This document shows positions 11,498 to 23,890 of a stretch of DNA of 64,000 bases, one piece after another. The stretch is taken from positions 24,914,539 through 24,978,538 of the forward strand of contig NC_054706.1 in NCBI RefSeq assembly GCF_016097555.1, in the 5' to 3' direction. This DNA comes from Gigantopelta aegis. Its lineage: Eukaryota; Mollusca; Gastropoda; Neomphalida; Peltospiridae. The notes below the pieces were generated by a model that saw only the letters and a list, made by a program, of their open reading frames with translations, had not been told where the DNA came from and made no database searches. Position 1 is the first letter of the stretch. Every line of letters starts with the position of its first letter. The translations under genes were made by a program, and so were the position numbers.

Positions 11498-11503
11498 AAT
11501 AAA
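11498..11503 (+). promoter_or_regulatory. Poly(A) signal AATAAA, gene A 3' UTR remnant
   Basis: AATAAA within CAAATAAAACATAAAAC, a UTR block shared with gene B (32498-32503, minus). Whether it is used here is unknown. Confidence 0.5.
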
Positions 11504-11892
11504 ACATAAAACAAAGCAATCCACAATAGAGGTGTTTTATTTTTTTTTAACGATTTATTTGCATTTCATATTTTAAAGACTGCATGTCAGTGATTTGTGA
11601 TTTTTTTATAACACAGAATTAAACGTGATAAGCTCGTAGGTATGTATCTAATAGCAGATTTCGTATGCACAGTTCAAATGTGCAGTTTGCTATTTAAAGA
11701 GAATGCCCTGGCATTGATGTCTATTTGGCAAATATTATACTGTTTTAGCCATTTTTAATTTCAAGTTAATTATCTCAGAAGTTATGAAATGTATGTGTAT
11801 TCTGCGAAAACTGTTGCAAATTTTATATAGGCTCTTTTTCAGGTTTTACTCCCTGACTAATACTTCCTGATATAAAAGGTTAATACACGTAC

Positions 11893-12250
11893 TTAAAGGG
11901 ACATACCCTAGTTTTTAAACACTAAGGCATATTTTTTAACATTAGAGCAGTCATACTTTACTTAGATTTTATTGTTTAGATTATCCATTTCCATACATTC
12001 GAAGTGTTTTTGGTCATCCTGGTGTTTTTAATATCACAAAATGCATTTTTCATTTTTTTTTTAAAACGCACGTGCGTCTGCAAAGTTATGAAGTCGAGGT
12101 TTAGTCTATTTTTTAGGTTATTTCACCATTTCAAAGTCACATACTCATGTTTTACTCAATTGTAACTTCATCCAAATGTGTTACAGGTTTGTAGATTAAC
12201 TGAACTTAATGTTAATTTTCACGGGTTGAAACTAGGGTCTGTCCCTTTAA
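11893..12250 (+). mobile_element. MITE family 1, complete reference copy
   Basis: TTAA at 11893 and 12247 flanks a 350-bp element. Inverted termini: AGGGACATACCCTAG on the left and CTAGGGTCTGTCCCT on the right. No coding capacity. The right 50 bases (TTAATTTTCACGGGTTGAAA and on) are the ancestor of the arrays at 41310 and 62118. Confidence 0.85.
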
Positions 12251-12777
12251 GAAATTAGTGAAATGAAAAACCTAGTTTCAACGACTACAAACATATCTGG
12301 AACGACCATCAACAAATTAGTCAATGAGCTGAAATCCCAAATTTTACCAAGTGATACCATCCGAAGGAACCAAGCTTAATTATGCTCTTTTTTGGGCAGG
12401 TGTATGTATCTGGATCTCAAAACAGCATGATGGATTTTTCTACAGAGTAGCTTAAGGTCGGAAAACGAGTTTTAGGGGGTATTTAAAAAAAAAAACATTA
12501 ATAACGTGTCTCTGCATTAATCGGTATGTCAATATATAGCTAATTTTAATCACACAACTGATATGCACCTATCCACATTCACAGGAATTCAGTTTGAACT
12601 ATTCTCAGCTAACTAAGGCATTATAACATCATTGTAATCCAATATGGCCGCCAATGTATACGCTAGAACAAAGCAATCGTAATTTACCGCAGTTAATATC
12701 AACTGGTAAGAGATTTTTATGTTTTATGGGCCAAGGAATTCATTTATAATGACGTCTTGCTAACTGACATATTGCAT
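12251..12777. other. Gene-free stretch with a YY1-like motif unit
   Basis: No coding signal. It holds CAGCTAACTAAGGCATTATA followed by CCAATATGGCCGCC near 12605-12655, a unit that also recurs near 13020 and at 48.2-48.5 kb. Confidence 0.4.
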
Positions 12778-12790
12778 CATTATTTCAATC

Positions 12791-13009
12791 GTTCTAGCCA
12801 GTGAACCACGTGGTATGTGCTATCATGTCTGTGGGATGGTACATATAAAATATCCCTTGCTGCTAATCGAAAAGAGTAGCCCACGAAGTGGAGACAGCGG
12901 GTTTCCTCTCTATATATATGTGTGGTCTTTAACCATATGTCTGACGCCATATAACCGTAAATAAAATGTGTTCAGTGCGTCGTTAAATAAAACATGTCTT
13001 TCTTTCTTT
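12791..13009 (+). mobile_element. 5'-truncated SINE, tail a
   Basis: 13-bp target duplication CATTATTTCAATC at 12778-12790 and 13010-13022. It begins inside the central domain and ends with (CTTT)n. Confidence 0.85.
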
Positions 13010-13560
13010 CATTATTTCAATCCAAGATGGCTATAAAAATAACAGACAAGAGTAACAAATGACCAGATCTTACATTCCACAAATTTCTTCCAAATAATAA
13101 TTTATACTTCAAATACCGGCAAACATTTCAATTTTCGCATTCACTTTGTAATACAATTTTTTTTTATCATAGCATGAATACCACTTTTTATTTTTGGAAT
13201 TCCCTAAAACAATCATTTTGAAACCAATGGCTTCGTTTTAAGGGTAAACCGATCTTTCCCTTCCAAAACATCTACATATAAAGTTGCTTGATATGGATGA
13301 AATTGTCCACAATGTCATAAATGGACATATGCACATACAATTTGTGTGATTTAATCACAAGTGACTAATGTTTAAACGATGGTGGCTGAAACGTTCCGAA
13401 CTTAACTACGAACGATGTATTTTACATCCTTAACATTTTGCGTGTCATTAAGTACAATACCTTCTATGCTTATAGGCTGCGTTGAACCAAATACACAACC
13501 AGGTAGTATATCTCTAGAGTCGTCAAAGTGGTTAGGTACATGTATTTTCTGTTGGTGAAA

Positions 13561-13930
13561 ATGGACAAAACTGGCTTCTACGCTGTGATCAAGTATCTCC
13601 AACTAAAAGGGCTGACACCAACAGCTATTCATACGGTATTTGTGTCAACTTTAGGGGATGATGCACCTTCTATTGTCACTGTTAAGAGGTGAGCAACGGA
13701 GTTCAAGAGGAAAAAGAAGAGAGCCTCGAAGATGATCCAAGACCAGGACGATCTTCAACTGCCAACACTAAGGAAAATGTTGATAAAATACAAGGATGGG
13801 CAACGACTCACCACACATCACAGACAATACAGTAGGCATTTCTCACGAGAGTTGAGGAAAAAGCATTCTGAGAGTATGCTAAAGCAACACATGTCCCCAC
13901 CGGACACAACAAATGTTCATATATCCTAAG
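13561..13930 (+). pseudogene. mariner-family transposase, N-terminal fragment
   Basis: From the ATG the frame reads YAVIKYLQLKGLTPTAIH, then GDDAPSIVTVKR and a TGA at 13690 where the family has Trp (VKRW). Further on come traces of the SLEDDPRPGR linker and the VGISH region in shifted frames. This is the paired helix-turn-helix part of mariner transposases; the catalytic domain is absent. An inverted copy is at 32092-32290. Confidence 0.75.
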
Positions 13931-13939
13931 GTCAAGGGC

Positions 13940-14260
13940 AGAATTCATGAACGTCAAACTTGGTCTGTAATAGTACACGGTAAAGATATACACAAAATCT
14001 GACCTCAATATCTTGAGGCATTGGAAAATAAGTCCGTAAACAAATTCGTATCTTGTAAGTTCAAGAGACATATCTCTCAAAATGGGTAAATCCTCATGGA
14101 AGTAAAACTTGAGCTGTAATAGTATATGATAAAGCTATACAACAAATTTCAGCTCAGTAGCTCGAGGCATTGTGCAAAAAGATCTGGGAACCTCTGAGGG
14201 ACAGACGGATGGATAGACAGATGGACAGACTGATAAACATACAGACATACCGGTTGGTTT
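13940..14260 (+). repeat. Interspersed repeat with internal duplication, shared by both arms
   Basis: Two related halves (TGGTCTGTAATAGTACACGG near 13960 and GAGCTGTAATAGTATATGAT near 14111), followed by an (ACAGACGG)n-like stretch. The inverted partner is at about 31740-32080. Confidence 0.6.
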
Positions 14261-14730
14261 CAAGACACCCATGCACAAGTCTGTTGTTGTCATGGCTGCA
14301 ATGCATGACTGTGGGATCTAAGCACTCCAGCATCATTGGCAGCTGTGACAGCAGCGTGTAGACCTCGGAAGAGAAAACGATTAATAGAGCTACTAGCAAG
14401 AACTGCAATGGGTAATGGGGAAACAGCAAATAAACATTAAAAGGTTTGACGACCCATGCCATTTTAGGCGGTGATACTGCTGCTATAATATTTAAAGGGT
14501 TGCAAAAGCAACAGTTGTCCTAATTTAACGCCAGTTAAATAATGGAGTATCGTACTGCGGGTCAGATCATATACTGATGGGCACAAATAACAGATCCCAC
14601 GGTAACAGCAAATGGTGACTGAAACTAAAACTCTCAGATCATAGTGCGAGAAGTTGGCCTTGGTACTGGCAGTTAATTTGACCTCTATTGACATTCAGTC
14701 CCACGTTACAACTTTGTATGAATTACATGG

Positions 14731-14775
14731 AAAGAAAGAAGTGTTATACTGTACCACTGAGCTACGTCCCGCCCG
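14731..14775 (-). mobile_element. 45-bp SINE head fragment with target duplication
   Basis: On the minus strand it reads GGGACGTAGCTCAGTGGTAC, a SINE A-box region. It is flanked by AATTACATGG and AAATACATGG. The inverted partner site in the right arm (about 26040-26060) is uninterrupted and supplies the empty site. Confidence 0.7.
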
Positions 14776-15109
14776 AAATACATGGAAGTAGTAAATTAAA
14801 TTTGGTCTACATTTCTATGTGTTCCATTATTTATTTCTATCAATATATATTGGATGCGCAGGCGTTGTGTACAACAGTGAGAAATGATTCAGTAATATGG
14901 CCCGATAGATATACATATATATATGCATGTATAATAACAATATACAAACACTTTACAGATCGCGGAATACTTAATAAAATTAAAAATACAAAAGCCATGG
15001 CATAATTAAGGTGTGGTCAGGCCCTCGGTAAAACTATTGAGAGGAAGTCGTTTCCTTCCTCCTTCCCACACAGACTTAAACGAGAAGTGGTTTCAAAATA
15101 TGGCTGTTG

Positions 15110-15454
15110 CTATAGTTTCCATTTCGACATATTAAATGCCATAAAACGAAGATGCAAATGAACCTTGTCAATTTCGCTGTTGATAAACTTCACTTGTTTA
15201 TTAGTATAGAAGTCACGTGTTTTATTCGTCGACGGTGTTCGATGAAATGACCCTTCTGAGTAACGAACAGCAGTGTCAATTCTACTTTTGATCTGTTCGC
15301 CATCGTCTAAAAAATCTGAAATGCTGGCCAGCTCCGCAAATAAGTTTGTCTTCAGGTTGTCGTAAAACACGACCAGAAGCCTTCCTTTGAATCGCACCCA
15401 TGACGTAATGAATTTACTCCAACGGTTAGCATACTCTTGGAAATATGATTGCCA
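15110..15454 (-). CDS. Last exon of a WSCD-like sulfotransferase
   Basis: The minus-strand exon follows an acceptor TTATTTTACACAG, is read in phase 0 and encodes 114 residues to the stop. It contains SWVRFKGRLLVVFYDNLK and then LFAELASISDFLD, the 3'-phosphate-binding region typical of sulfotransferases. RYSEGSFHR and FYTNKQVKFINSEID follow, as in the C-terminus of WSC-domain sulfotransferases (WSCD1/2). These Golgi type II enzymes transfer sulfate from PAPS; the substrate cannot be told from this exon. I do not find the upstream exons on the minus strand to the right with any confidence. It may be a true last exon with a long intron or a stranded fragment. The next bases upstream of the exon are a (CATT)n run. 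Confidence 0.7.
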   Translation of the reverse strand, partial: WQSYFQEYANRWSKFITSWVRFKGRLLVVFYDNLKTNLFAELASISDFLDDGEQIKSRIDTAVRYSEGSFHRTPSTNKTRDFYTNKQVKFINSEIDKVHLHLRFMAFNMSKWKL

Positions 15455-15702
15455 CTGTGTAAAATAAATAACTGAGTGAATGAATGAATGAATGAATGAA
15501 TGGATGAATGGATGGATAGATGAATGAATGAACAAATCAATTGATTAAGCCCCCGAGCGTCCAAAGTAAAGACTGTACCCGAACTGTGTATTATTATGCA
15601 GATGATGCTATAGAAAAGGTTCTAGAATTCGGTGGCCCGATGCCCGATGGCCGACACCAAAACATTATATTGTGCGAGTCTAACAAATCTAACACTACGA
15701 CA

Positions 15703-15890
15703 GGGGCGGGGCGTAGCCCATGCGCGGTCGGTCTCGGATAGATCCCCATTGGTAGGCCCATTGGCATATCAAAGGCCGTGGTATGTGCTATCATGTCTTT
15801 GAGAAGATCACTTGCTACTAATGGAAAAATATAGCGGGTGTCCTCTCCAACAGCCAATGATTAACAAATCAATGTGCTTTAGTGATGTTA
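15703..15890 (+). mobile_element. Degenerate SINE, head I / tail b
   Basis: GGGGCGGGGCGTAGCCCATG, then the GTGGTATGTGCTATC core and the tail AATCAATGTGCTTTAGTGATG. Internally shortened. Confidence 0.6.
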
Positions 15891-16009
15891 CGACACACAG
15901 AACATGACGACTGCCTTTACATCCTCTAGAGTGGGTGCATTTTTATTAACTGCTCACCAGTAAGCTTGGTAGGCAGCTTGGTTTGAGTGCTGCGGTAGGA
16001 GATCCTATG

Positions 16010-17465
16010 TGAATAGAATGATTTCCAGTGACTTCTCTTTCTGGTAGGTTAACACCTCCCTTGTTTCATCAGCATGTTCCCGGTCGCTGAGCTCATCATA
16101 CATGATAACTGTGAGGATTTTCAGTAGCTGGAAGTGTATCTGATTTGGTGTAAGGGTTGAGTGCCATGTTGGTAAAGACACAGGGAAGCAGTTCCGTGCA
16201 CACCAGGCTGTCCGTTTTCTTTTTCCAAAGCCTACTTTAAAGAGAGGCTAGGTCAGGGATTTCTCTTAACCCAGGATGTGATAATTATATACCATAGTGT
16301 TTACTTCCTAGAATAACTTTCTCCAGCTTTTCTCCTGTGAAAGCATTGCTGTTGGTAATGCAGGTATCAGCAACTCGTATGACATCGGGTGCGATTATTG
16401 GTGTCTCCCGAAGTGTATGGGAAACGATTACCCGGCATACACCACTTCATTAATATGTAGTGATTTCCCTAGAAATTTGGCAAGGCATGGTAAACCAAAC
16501 ACTTTTGGGGCATTTTCACCATTTTCGGGGCACTTGTATTTCATTTAAAGTAGACAAAAATTAATTGAAATAAACATTAATGTAATTTATGTGTTTGCTT
16601 TAATAAATGAATGGCAAAATATATAAAAGGCATATTTTATTAATTAATAATACCTTTTTTGGTGTTTTATAAAGGCAAATTTAGAATTAATTACTGAAAA
16701 AGGCTTCTTTAATCTCAGGGCAGCATGTGCTGATTAAGGCAAGATGGTGTTAGACTATTGAGGCATGGTGCCGCACCATGCTAAACCAAGCTAGGGAAAA
16801 CACTAATATGTTCCATGTTACATGATAACTGTGAAGCGTTTCAGTAGGTGGCTGTGTGGATCATCTGAACCTGCTTTGGAAGCAAGGAAGGAAATGTTTT
16901 ATTTAACGACGTACTCAACACATTTTATTTACGGTTATATGGCGTCGGACATATGGTTAAGGACCACACAGATATTGAGAGAGGAAACCCGCAGTCGCCA
17001 CTTCATGGGCTATTCTTTTCGATTGGCAGCAAGAGATCTCGTATATGCACCATCCCACAGACAGGATAGCACATACCACGGCCTTTGATATATTAGTCGC
17101 GGTGCACTGGCTGGAACGAGAAATAGCCCAATGGAAAACCTGCTTGTGGTGTCAGGAAAGACACAGAGTAAGAGTTCCATGCACACGTTTACTTTTCTCA
17201 AAAGTAGTGACACATCATCTGAAGCTCTTTGAAGAGAGGCATGCCCAGAGATTTGTCTTGGCCCAGGATGTCATATATACTTTAGTGCTTGCTTCCATGA
17301 ATCCTGTTCCTTCACTTTTCTCCTGTAGCTACTTTGATTATAGTTATATGTGTAATATTTCCTACATCACAGCAACGGGGTCGTCGGGTGCGATTATGGG
17401 TGTCTCCCGAGTGTACGACTCCACATGGGGAATGATTACCTGGCAGACACCACAAGATCCGTGTA
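16010..17465 (+). repeat. Diverged direct duplication (16.01-16.44 and 16.82-17.47 kb)
   Basis: Both copies begin ACATGATAACTGTGA and contain CAGG or CCAGGATGT, TTTTCTCCTGT, and TCGGGTGCGATTAT followed by GGTGTCTCCCGA, in the same order. The second copy is interrupted by a SINE. No convincing frame is open in both, so I do not call a gene. Confidence 0.6.
16885..17137 (-). mobile_element. SINE, tail a, truncated at its head
   Basis: Reverse copy from GGAAGGAAATGTTTTATTTA to AAATAGCCCAATGG. The short repeat ACCTGCTT lies on both sides. It splits the second copy of the direct duplication. Confidence 0.75.
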
Positions 17466-17649
17466 TCCCGGGCTCGGGTGATGCCGAGATAGCTCCACTG
17501 ACAAAAAGCATGGAGGGTTTATGCCACCAAATCAAATCCCATAGACGACAATAGTAAAATATGTGGCTAAAATATGCAGCATAGCAATCGAAATAAACAC
17601 CACGGATATAAATACTACCACTCCTCACCCTTAAAGTGAATCAGAAAAC

Positions 17650-20590
17650 AATGTGGGTCAAGTTACTCATTTCAGAGATAACGGGTAGCGTCTATGACTG
17701 CCCTAGTTCTGCACACAATTTTAGTTCTTTTTTTTACAGGTACCCTATACATATTTCAAGCATAAGACTACTTGACACAGTGGTACAAGATGAACTAAAA
17801 TTGCATACATTTTTCCCCAAGATGAAACTAATGTTGTTTTATAACAAACACACTCACATTTATCACCAATGACAGGACTCTTGACATCCCCCTCATTCAT
17901 AGTTGGCACTCATGTGCTTAACGACTACCCTAACGAATAACACTTGTTTATTTACGACACTTTATTGTCTGTTTGTACAGTGAGTCATACCACCACAGGT
18001 TGTAATGTACCAATCATGTGATTCCCAGGTCAGAGTTCGAAGTGCACCATCAAATGTTTAAGGAGTAAACCATAACTATGGCTGTGAGTAGTGGATATAT
18101 GTGACACTGGTTATTTGTGTAAATGCTATGACGAATGCCCCAATTAGTTCCACATGTTTTATTATCTGAACAATTATTACACTAGTGACATTTTGTACTT
18201 GCAATAAAAATTTCAACTGGGATTTTGTGCGGATCAGAGGGTTGGTACTGTAAACTTCCTGTGAGTGCTTAAAACGACACGTGATAGCAGAGTTTCTTTG
18301 AGTAATTATCAATGGGAGGTGCCACACTGTCAGTGTGTATTCTGGCCCAGTGGCTTGAAGCATTGCATCTGTTATTTTTATTAAGAATTGTTATTATGGT
18401 CGTCAATAGGAATTTATTTGGTCTAATGGAACCCATAGTTGTGTGTATTCCATTAAGCTCTATCTTGTGCACGTTTGAGTTTTTAAAGTTATTTGTGGCA
18501 TTCATCCTACAGACGAGCACTTGATAGTGGATCATGGAAGCAATGGCAACTATTAGACTAAAATTGCAAATATGTGTAACTTGTTAACATTAAAGACTTT
18601 TTGAGGTAATTCCAGCCATGGGCGTCGATCGGTGGGGGACAGGAGGGACGCGTCCCCCTCACTTTTCAACGCCGGGGGACAATCTATATAAGTGTCGCCG
18701 CCCCCCCCCCCCCCACACACACACTTTTTCGTTTAGCAAAAGCAACAACAACAAAACCAACAAAAACAACAACAGCAACAACAAAAAACAAACAAAAATT
18801 AAAAGTTTAACCACTAAAGTGTAGCTTTATGATTTTCATTGACATTCCTCCCCTCCCTCCCTCCCCCTCCCCCTCCCCCTCTCTCTCCTACTTAGCACTA
18901 CAGTCATGTTTAGTGGGTGTGTTTAATTAAACTATATCCTGGGAGAAAGGGCTGGACCACAGGGACTGCCCTTTTCAGGATATGTTGGCGCCAGGCAAGC
19001 AAATGTGCATAAACAAATCGACGGGTCTACTGATATTAATAAAACTGCTATAGCTACTAACGCTATATAGAAATTATTATTATTATTTTGAAGGACTCCA
19101 TATTTTTAAATAATTAAAACTGCCACAGTGTATAATTTAAGTCACATACAGAATTTCCGTGTGGAAATGCACAATTACACCCTTGGATAGTTTTTAATTT
19201 TAAAGTTACTCCATATATGTTATTAGGGACACCCAAATAACACATCCATACATGTGCTCTTGATCACTATAAACCAATTGGATCACACTGCTGAACTACC
19301 CCACTTGTCCGGTAACACCAATCGCATAATGAACTTGTTCATAGAGTTGTAACGGATTTCATCCGAATATGATGGATCCCACCCCTTTAACGGAAGGGAT
19401 TTTCGAAGTGTACCCGGGTCCAGCTACCCCTTTCGGTTGTAGACTTGCGAACTGAAAATTCCGCCTAGCGGAAATAGGTGACCTTGGTATACCTCGACCA
19501 TATACAGATTAAATAACATGACAGGTTATATATTTATTTCTAGTAGGTAGCATAGGACATTCAACATATAAAATAATTATGAACTCTTCAATGTTCAAAT
19601 CCCAACATTAAGCTGTGTCTAAATAAATTCCTCACCCCTTTCTATTGAAGCGTTCGAACACCAAAACACGTACCCCCGCCCTAACTAGGCTGAAACGGGC
19701 GTATCTGCTAGCTTCCCACTTCTAAGCAGAGGCCGAACACTCCCTATTATAGACTAGCGGCACCCTTTTCATTAGCTCCGATTTGCTAATTCGGCAAGTC
19801 GGTCCAATATCACTATAACTCAAGCAGACAACCCCCAACCCACCTGAAATAACGAGGCAACACGGCTTGGTGAGCGAACCTCCCCGCAACCCTGTCAACA
19901 ATTAACCAAACATAAACATTTAACTACCTAGGTTTAACCCTCACCCCGCTATTAACACTTAGTGACTTCTAACCATTTGGAAGCAAGCACAGGTAACAAG
20001 AAATACAGACATAAAACTACGACCAATCTAACAATAGGAGCCAAACATTACAAGTGTTTGCTCGAGGGGAAAATTATTGTATTTCCCACGAGCTGATCTG
20101 AGCCCTTTTTCCATTGGTCAGCTAATCATAGTCCTAAAACATGATTGGTTAGACAATAGGATCATTCCGACAAAACCCGTAAAGTCCCGGAAAGACACGA
20201 GTAACTTTCCATAAACATGTAAAAATAAATACGGTCTCATACCACACTTTAATCCATTTATTACAGTCACGTAACGTTCCTAACATTCCAATATAAGTAA
20301 GGTTAGTATCAGTGATTAATATAATTAGTAAGAAGAATAATCAGAAGAAGAACTAAATAAAAATAATAACCAAGGAAATATGAAAGAATAGATCGCCAGA
20401 AAACCAGGAACGCTAAAGAGTAACGTGTTTGCACGTGCAGGCCGATTACAGTTCTGCATGGCCAGATATAATTTTATGTTTCTTTGTTCATCTAGTTTCC
20501 AAAAGTTAACAATAATTATTTATATCTTTTAATTGTTTTATCTTGAATTTGTATTTTGAAAAGTGACGCTTTCTGTAGAATGACCCCCAA
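17650..20590. other. Gene-free stretch in the loop
   Basis: No gene is supported. It holds a common molluscan interspersed repeat (18615-18720, with GGGGGAC and a poly-C), an (AAC)n tract (18730-18810), a (CCCTCC)n tract (18842-18890) and an unidentified moderately GC-rich block (19320-20290). Confidence 0.5.
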
Positions 20591-22860
20591 ACGTTGCTGC
20601 AAAGATGCGAACATATTGTGGCTTATGGTATTTTAAAATCTAAATGCGACTCAAATTCAAAGTCGACATATTATATGTACGTGTATGTCTCCATTTCAAG
20701 TCATATAAAACTGACGGTTGGACGGACTGATGGACGGATATATGGGATGAGTCATATCGGCAAAAAAGAGGGTCTAGAAGGAGGGGTAGAAGAGATAAAG
20801 AGATATGAAGAAACAGAAAGACATAAACGGGTGCGGCTCGGTGAAACTGTGAAACGAAATCTCCCTTGAAGTTGGTATAGCGTCTATGCTAGGCCGAATC
20901 TCTGGTTGGGACGGGATATAGCTCGCGGGATTCACCCACCATCCCAGCCAGACTTCCGCAAGTCGCAGTATGTAATGTTGTCTATGCGAAATTGTACACC
21001 AAAGATCCCTTGCTTCGGTTATTTCTTTTGTTTGTTGTTTTTTCTTCTTCTTTGTTTGTAGAAGTCTCCTATTTGGCGATAGAACTACCCGAAAAGAACA
21101 TTAGGAATGCCGTGTTAAACATTTAGAGTTCAGAATATATTGATACACCACAACTATGGAGGTATATTAAACGCGACTGTGTAAGTGGCAATTAATGGCA
21201 ATAAAATACCCACCAAACCCACCACCACCAAAAAACACAACAAAAACAACTACTAAACAAAGACAAAAACAAAACAAAAAATAAAACAAATGTTCTCAAA
21301 ATAACAACCACCAAACAATAAATGGAACAAAACAAATAACAAAACAAACCAAACACTCAAATAAAACATTACTAAGTTAACGAAAATCATCTTGGTATGT
21401 AAATACCATTGTTATATTTCGACGTAAATAATCCCTCATATGAATCACATAAATTATTCAACCAGTGCTGAATTGCAAAAAATCGGAACAGTAGTACACA
21501 TTAATACAACTAATTATCCTATTTTTCTTTCCTGTTGTAAATGCTAGAAAGACTGTTTTTCAATTAATTTAATGTTAGCAAGATGGCGTCATTTTCCCTT
21601 TAATAGGGCCTATGTCATAAAGATACACCGGCATGCATATGTCCTTATCCCTCTTAATCTTCATCTAATCCTTTACAGTTTGATGTATGTTATCACGCTG
21701 TTTTGTGGATTTGTGTCTAAACGTTGTTTCGAATCAATAGGTAACACATGTATATGTATGGAAACCCCAGGCAAGTACAACAAAATATATATACTCGCGG
21801 AAAAAGTTCCTGTGCACTAAATAATTGCATATAGAATATAATTTACTTGAAATCTGGTCATAAAAGTTTCAGTAATTGAACGTGTAACCACTCCCTTCGA
21901 TATTCCAGCGGTGTCCTGTCAGTTGCACGAGCTATTCATGCTGTGTGATCACAAGTTGCATTACTAGCATTCTTGGTCACGTGCTCCTGTTTGACGTCAT
22001 TTTTCTTATCATTGGACTCTAAAACTATTCTATGGATTCTCATCACTCAAACAAATATTTTTCTTAGGGGTCTAATCGTCATCAGTGTGATCCCACCCCT
22101 CAAATAAAATGAACGTCTAAGAACGATGGGTATGACTGAGGCTAGAATGGCACAAACATGTTGCTAGTCATTTTGGTGTTCATTGGTGTTCATCAGAAAA
22201 CTAAGCAGTGTCTGCGGAGATGTTCTCGACAGTTTAGGGATATTAGGGATCTTCCATATTTAAGGGGCCGACGCGTGACGTCACGTTAACAAATCGTCAA
22301 TATCAAGCGGGTACACATATGGAATCATTTGAAAATTTCAAGTTTAACATCCCAATATATATTTGAGTTAAGGCCAATCAGTGGAAGAACAATGCACAAC
22401 CAATTAGGTGATGACAAAGTACGACCATGACCGTACATCAATACGATGTTCTGTTACATCATGACCGATAGCGCACCAAGCATTGTGTACATCGTACATC
22501 AGGTTCAGAAGGCAGGATAGGATCACTATACTTTTAACAGATAAACAGTGTGAAACACAATATTTTAAAATTTTAAAAAAAATGTCTCACTGACATTTTA
22601 AAGATGCACAGGAACTTTTTTCCGTGTATGTTCAGCCAGCAGGAATCTGTAAAAGTCTTTTAAGTACAGCTAGTGTTACGGTGCCTTTTCGATGAACCGT
22701 GATATCAATCAAACAATTGGCCTTGGCGGGAAACGTTACTCTGAACACGTCTACCAGACCAGTTTTCAGTGAAACCAGGGTCGAGGTACTCAGCTATCAT
22801 CACTTCGGCAAGGATTAGGAAATAAATTAAGCTTGACCTAGTGCAAACACTAAGACGATC
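20591..22860. other. Gene-free stretch with a possible TIR element
   Basis: (AAAC)n-rich DNA at 21190-21380. An inverted pair lies at about 21795-21818 and 22603-22628 (GGAAAAAGTTCCTGTGCA against TGCACAGGAACTTTTTTCC), which may be the ends of an 830-bp non-autonomous element. No protein recognised. Confidence 0.4.
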
Positions 22861-22882
22861 AGAAACATTTATTATACAGTAC

Positions 22883-23010
22883 AATGAAGTGGCGACAGCG
22901 GGTTTCCTCTCTCAATATGTGTGTGGTCCTTAACAATATGTCTGACGCCATATAACCGTAAATAAAATGTGTTGAGTGCGTCGTTAAAGAAAACATTTCC
23001 TTCTTTCCAC
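22883..23010 (+). mobile_element. Truncated SINE, tail a
   Basis: Starts at AATGAAGTGGCGACAGCGGG and ends CATTTCCTTCTTTCC. 3' part only. Confidence 0.75.
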
Positions 23011-23091
23011 TGACAACGAAAAACTTAAATAGAACCCCCTTAACGGATCTCCGAAGAGATAGTGAAAAAGCACAGTTGACATTTACTCCCA

Positions 23092-23430
23092 CAGACAGGA
23101 TAGTACATACCACGGACTTTGTTACGCCAGTTGTGGAGCACTGGCTGAAACGAGAAATAGCCCAATGGGCTTACGGTTATATGGCGTCAGATATATGGTT
23201 AAGGACAACACATATATCGAGAGAGGAAACCCGCTGTTGCCACTTCATGGGTTAGTCTTTTCAATTAGCAGCAAGGGATCTTTTATATCCACCATCCCAC
23301 ATACAGGATAGTACATATCACGGCCTTTGTTACACCAGTTGTGGAGCACTGGCTGGAACGAAAAATAGCCAAATGGGTTCACCGACGGGCATCGATCCTA
23401 GACCGACCGCACATCAAGCTAACGCTTTAA
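23092..23430 (-). mobile_element. Two joined reverse SINE pieces
   Basis: 23092-23170 and 23172-23430 each carry the central domain on the minus strand; the second also has the A and B box region. They may be one copy with an internal duplication. Confidence 0.65.
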
Positions 23431-23639
23431 GACTGGGAGAGAAGTCAATGTAGTGACATTACACCTACCCACTAGGAAGGAACCCAGTACGTCAAAAATT
23501 CCGATTCATAAGCACTGAGAAACAAATCGTCGAGTAGCGGAGCACAGATGGTGCCCATTTGGGATTCCTATTTCCTGTCTATATTAAAGACCATGCAATG
23601 CTAAAAGACTTGCAAAGAGGATGCTTTGTTGTCTAGCAG

Positions 23640-23890
23640 AGCCTAAGATACCTTTGTGAATTAGGTCCCATAAGCGTACGAGACAAGGGGGCAGGGGAGC
23701 AGGGTAGGTGCTGAAGCAAAACCTCAAATTCGGGCAAAATTATTAAGATATTCGGGGGAAATATGCCAACCTGAGACCTTTTTTACCGCGTATTTCTATC
23801 ATTCTACCCTCAAAATTAGTTGTAATCTATTTTTAAATGCGTAGTGATTCGTTTGTAACCCTATATAGCTGTTTGGCAGTAACATGGGTG
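23640..23890 (+). repeat. Dispersed repeat, second copy at 50935-51180
   Basis: Shared landmarks in the same order are GTACGAGACA, GAGACCTTTT, TTTCTATCATTCTA, GCGTAGTGATT and CCCTATATAGCTGTTTGG. Non-coding, family unknown. Confidence 0.65.

Noticed and set aside
19320-20290. Possible solo LTR beginning TGTAACGG
   Set aside because: No second copy, no clear end or target duplication and no internal genes. The evidence is too weak to name an element.
20594-20869. 91-codon + frame
   Set aside because: No recognisable domain, no paralogue and no convincing splice context. Kept as non-coding.
15541-23440. tRNA genes suggested by A and B box motifs
   Set aside because: All such motifs are heads of SINEs with central domains and tails. 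No cloverleaf with paired ends was found.
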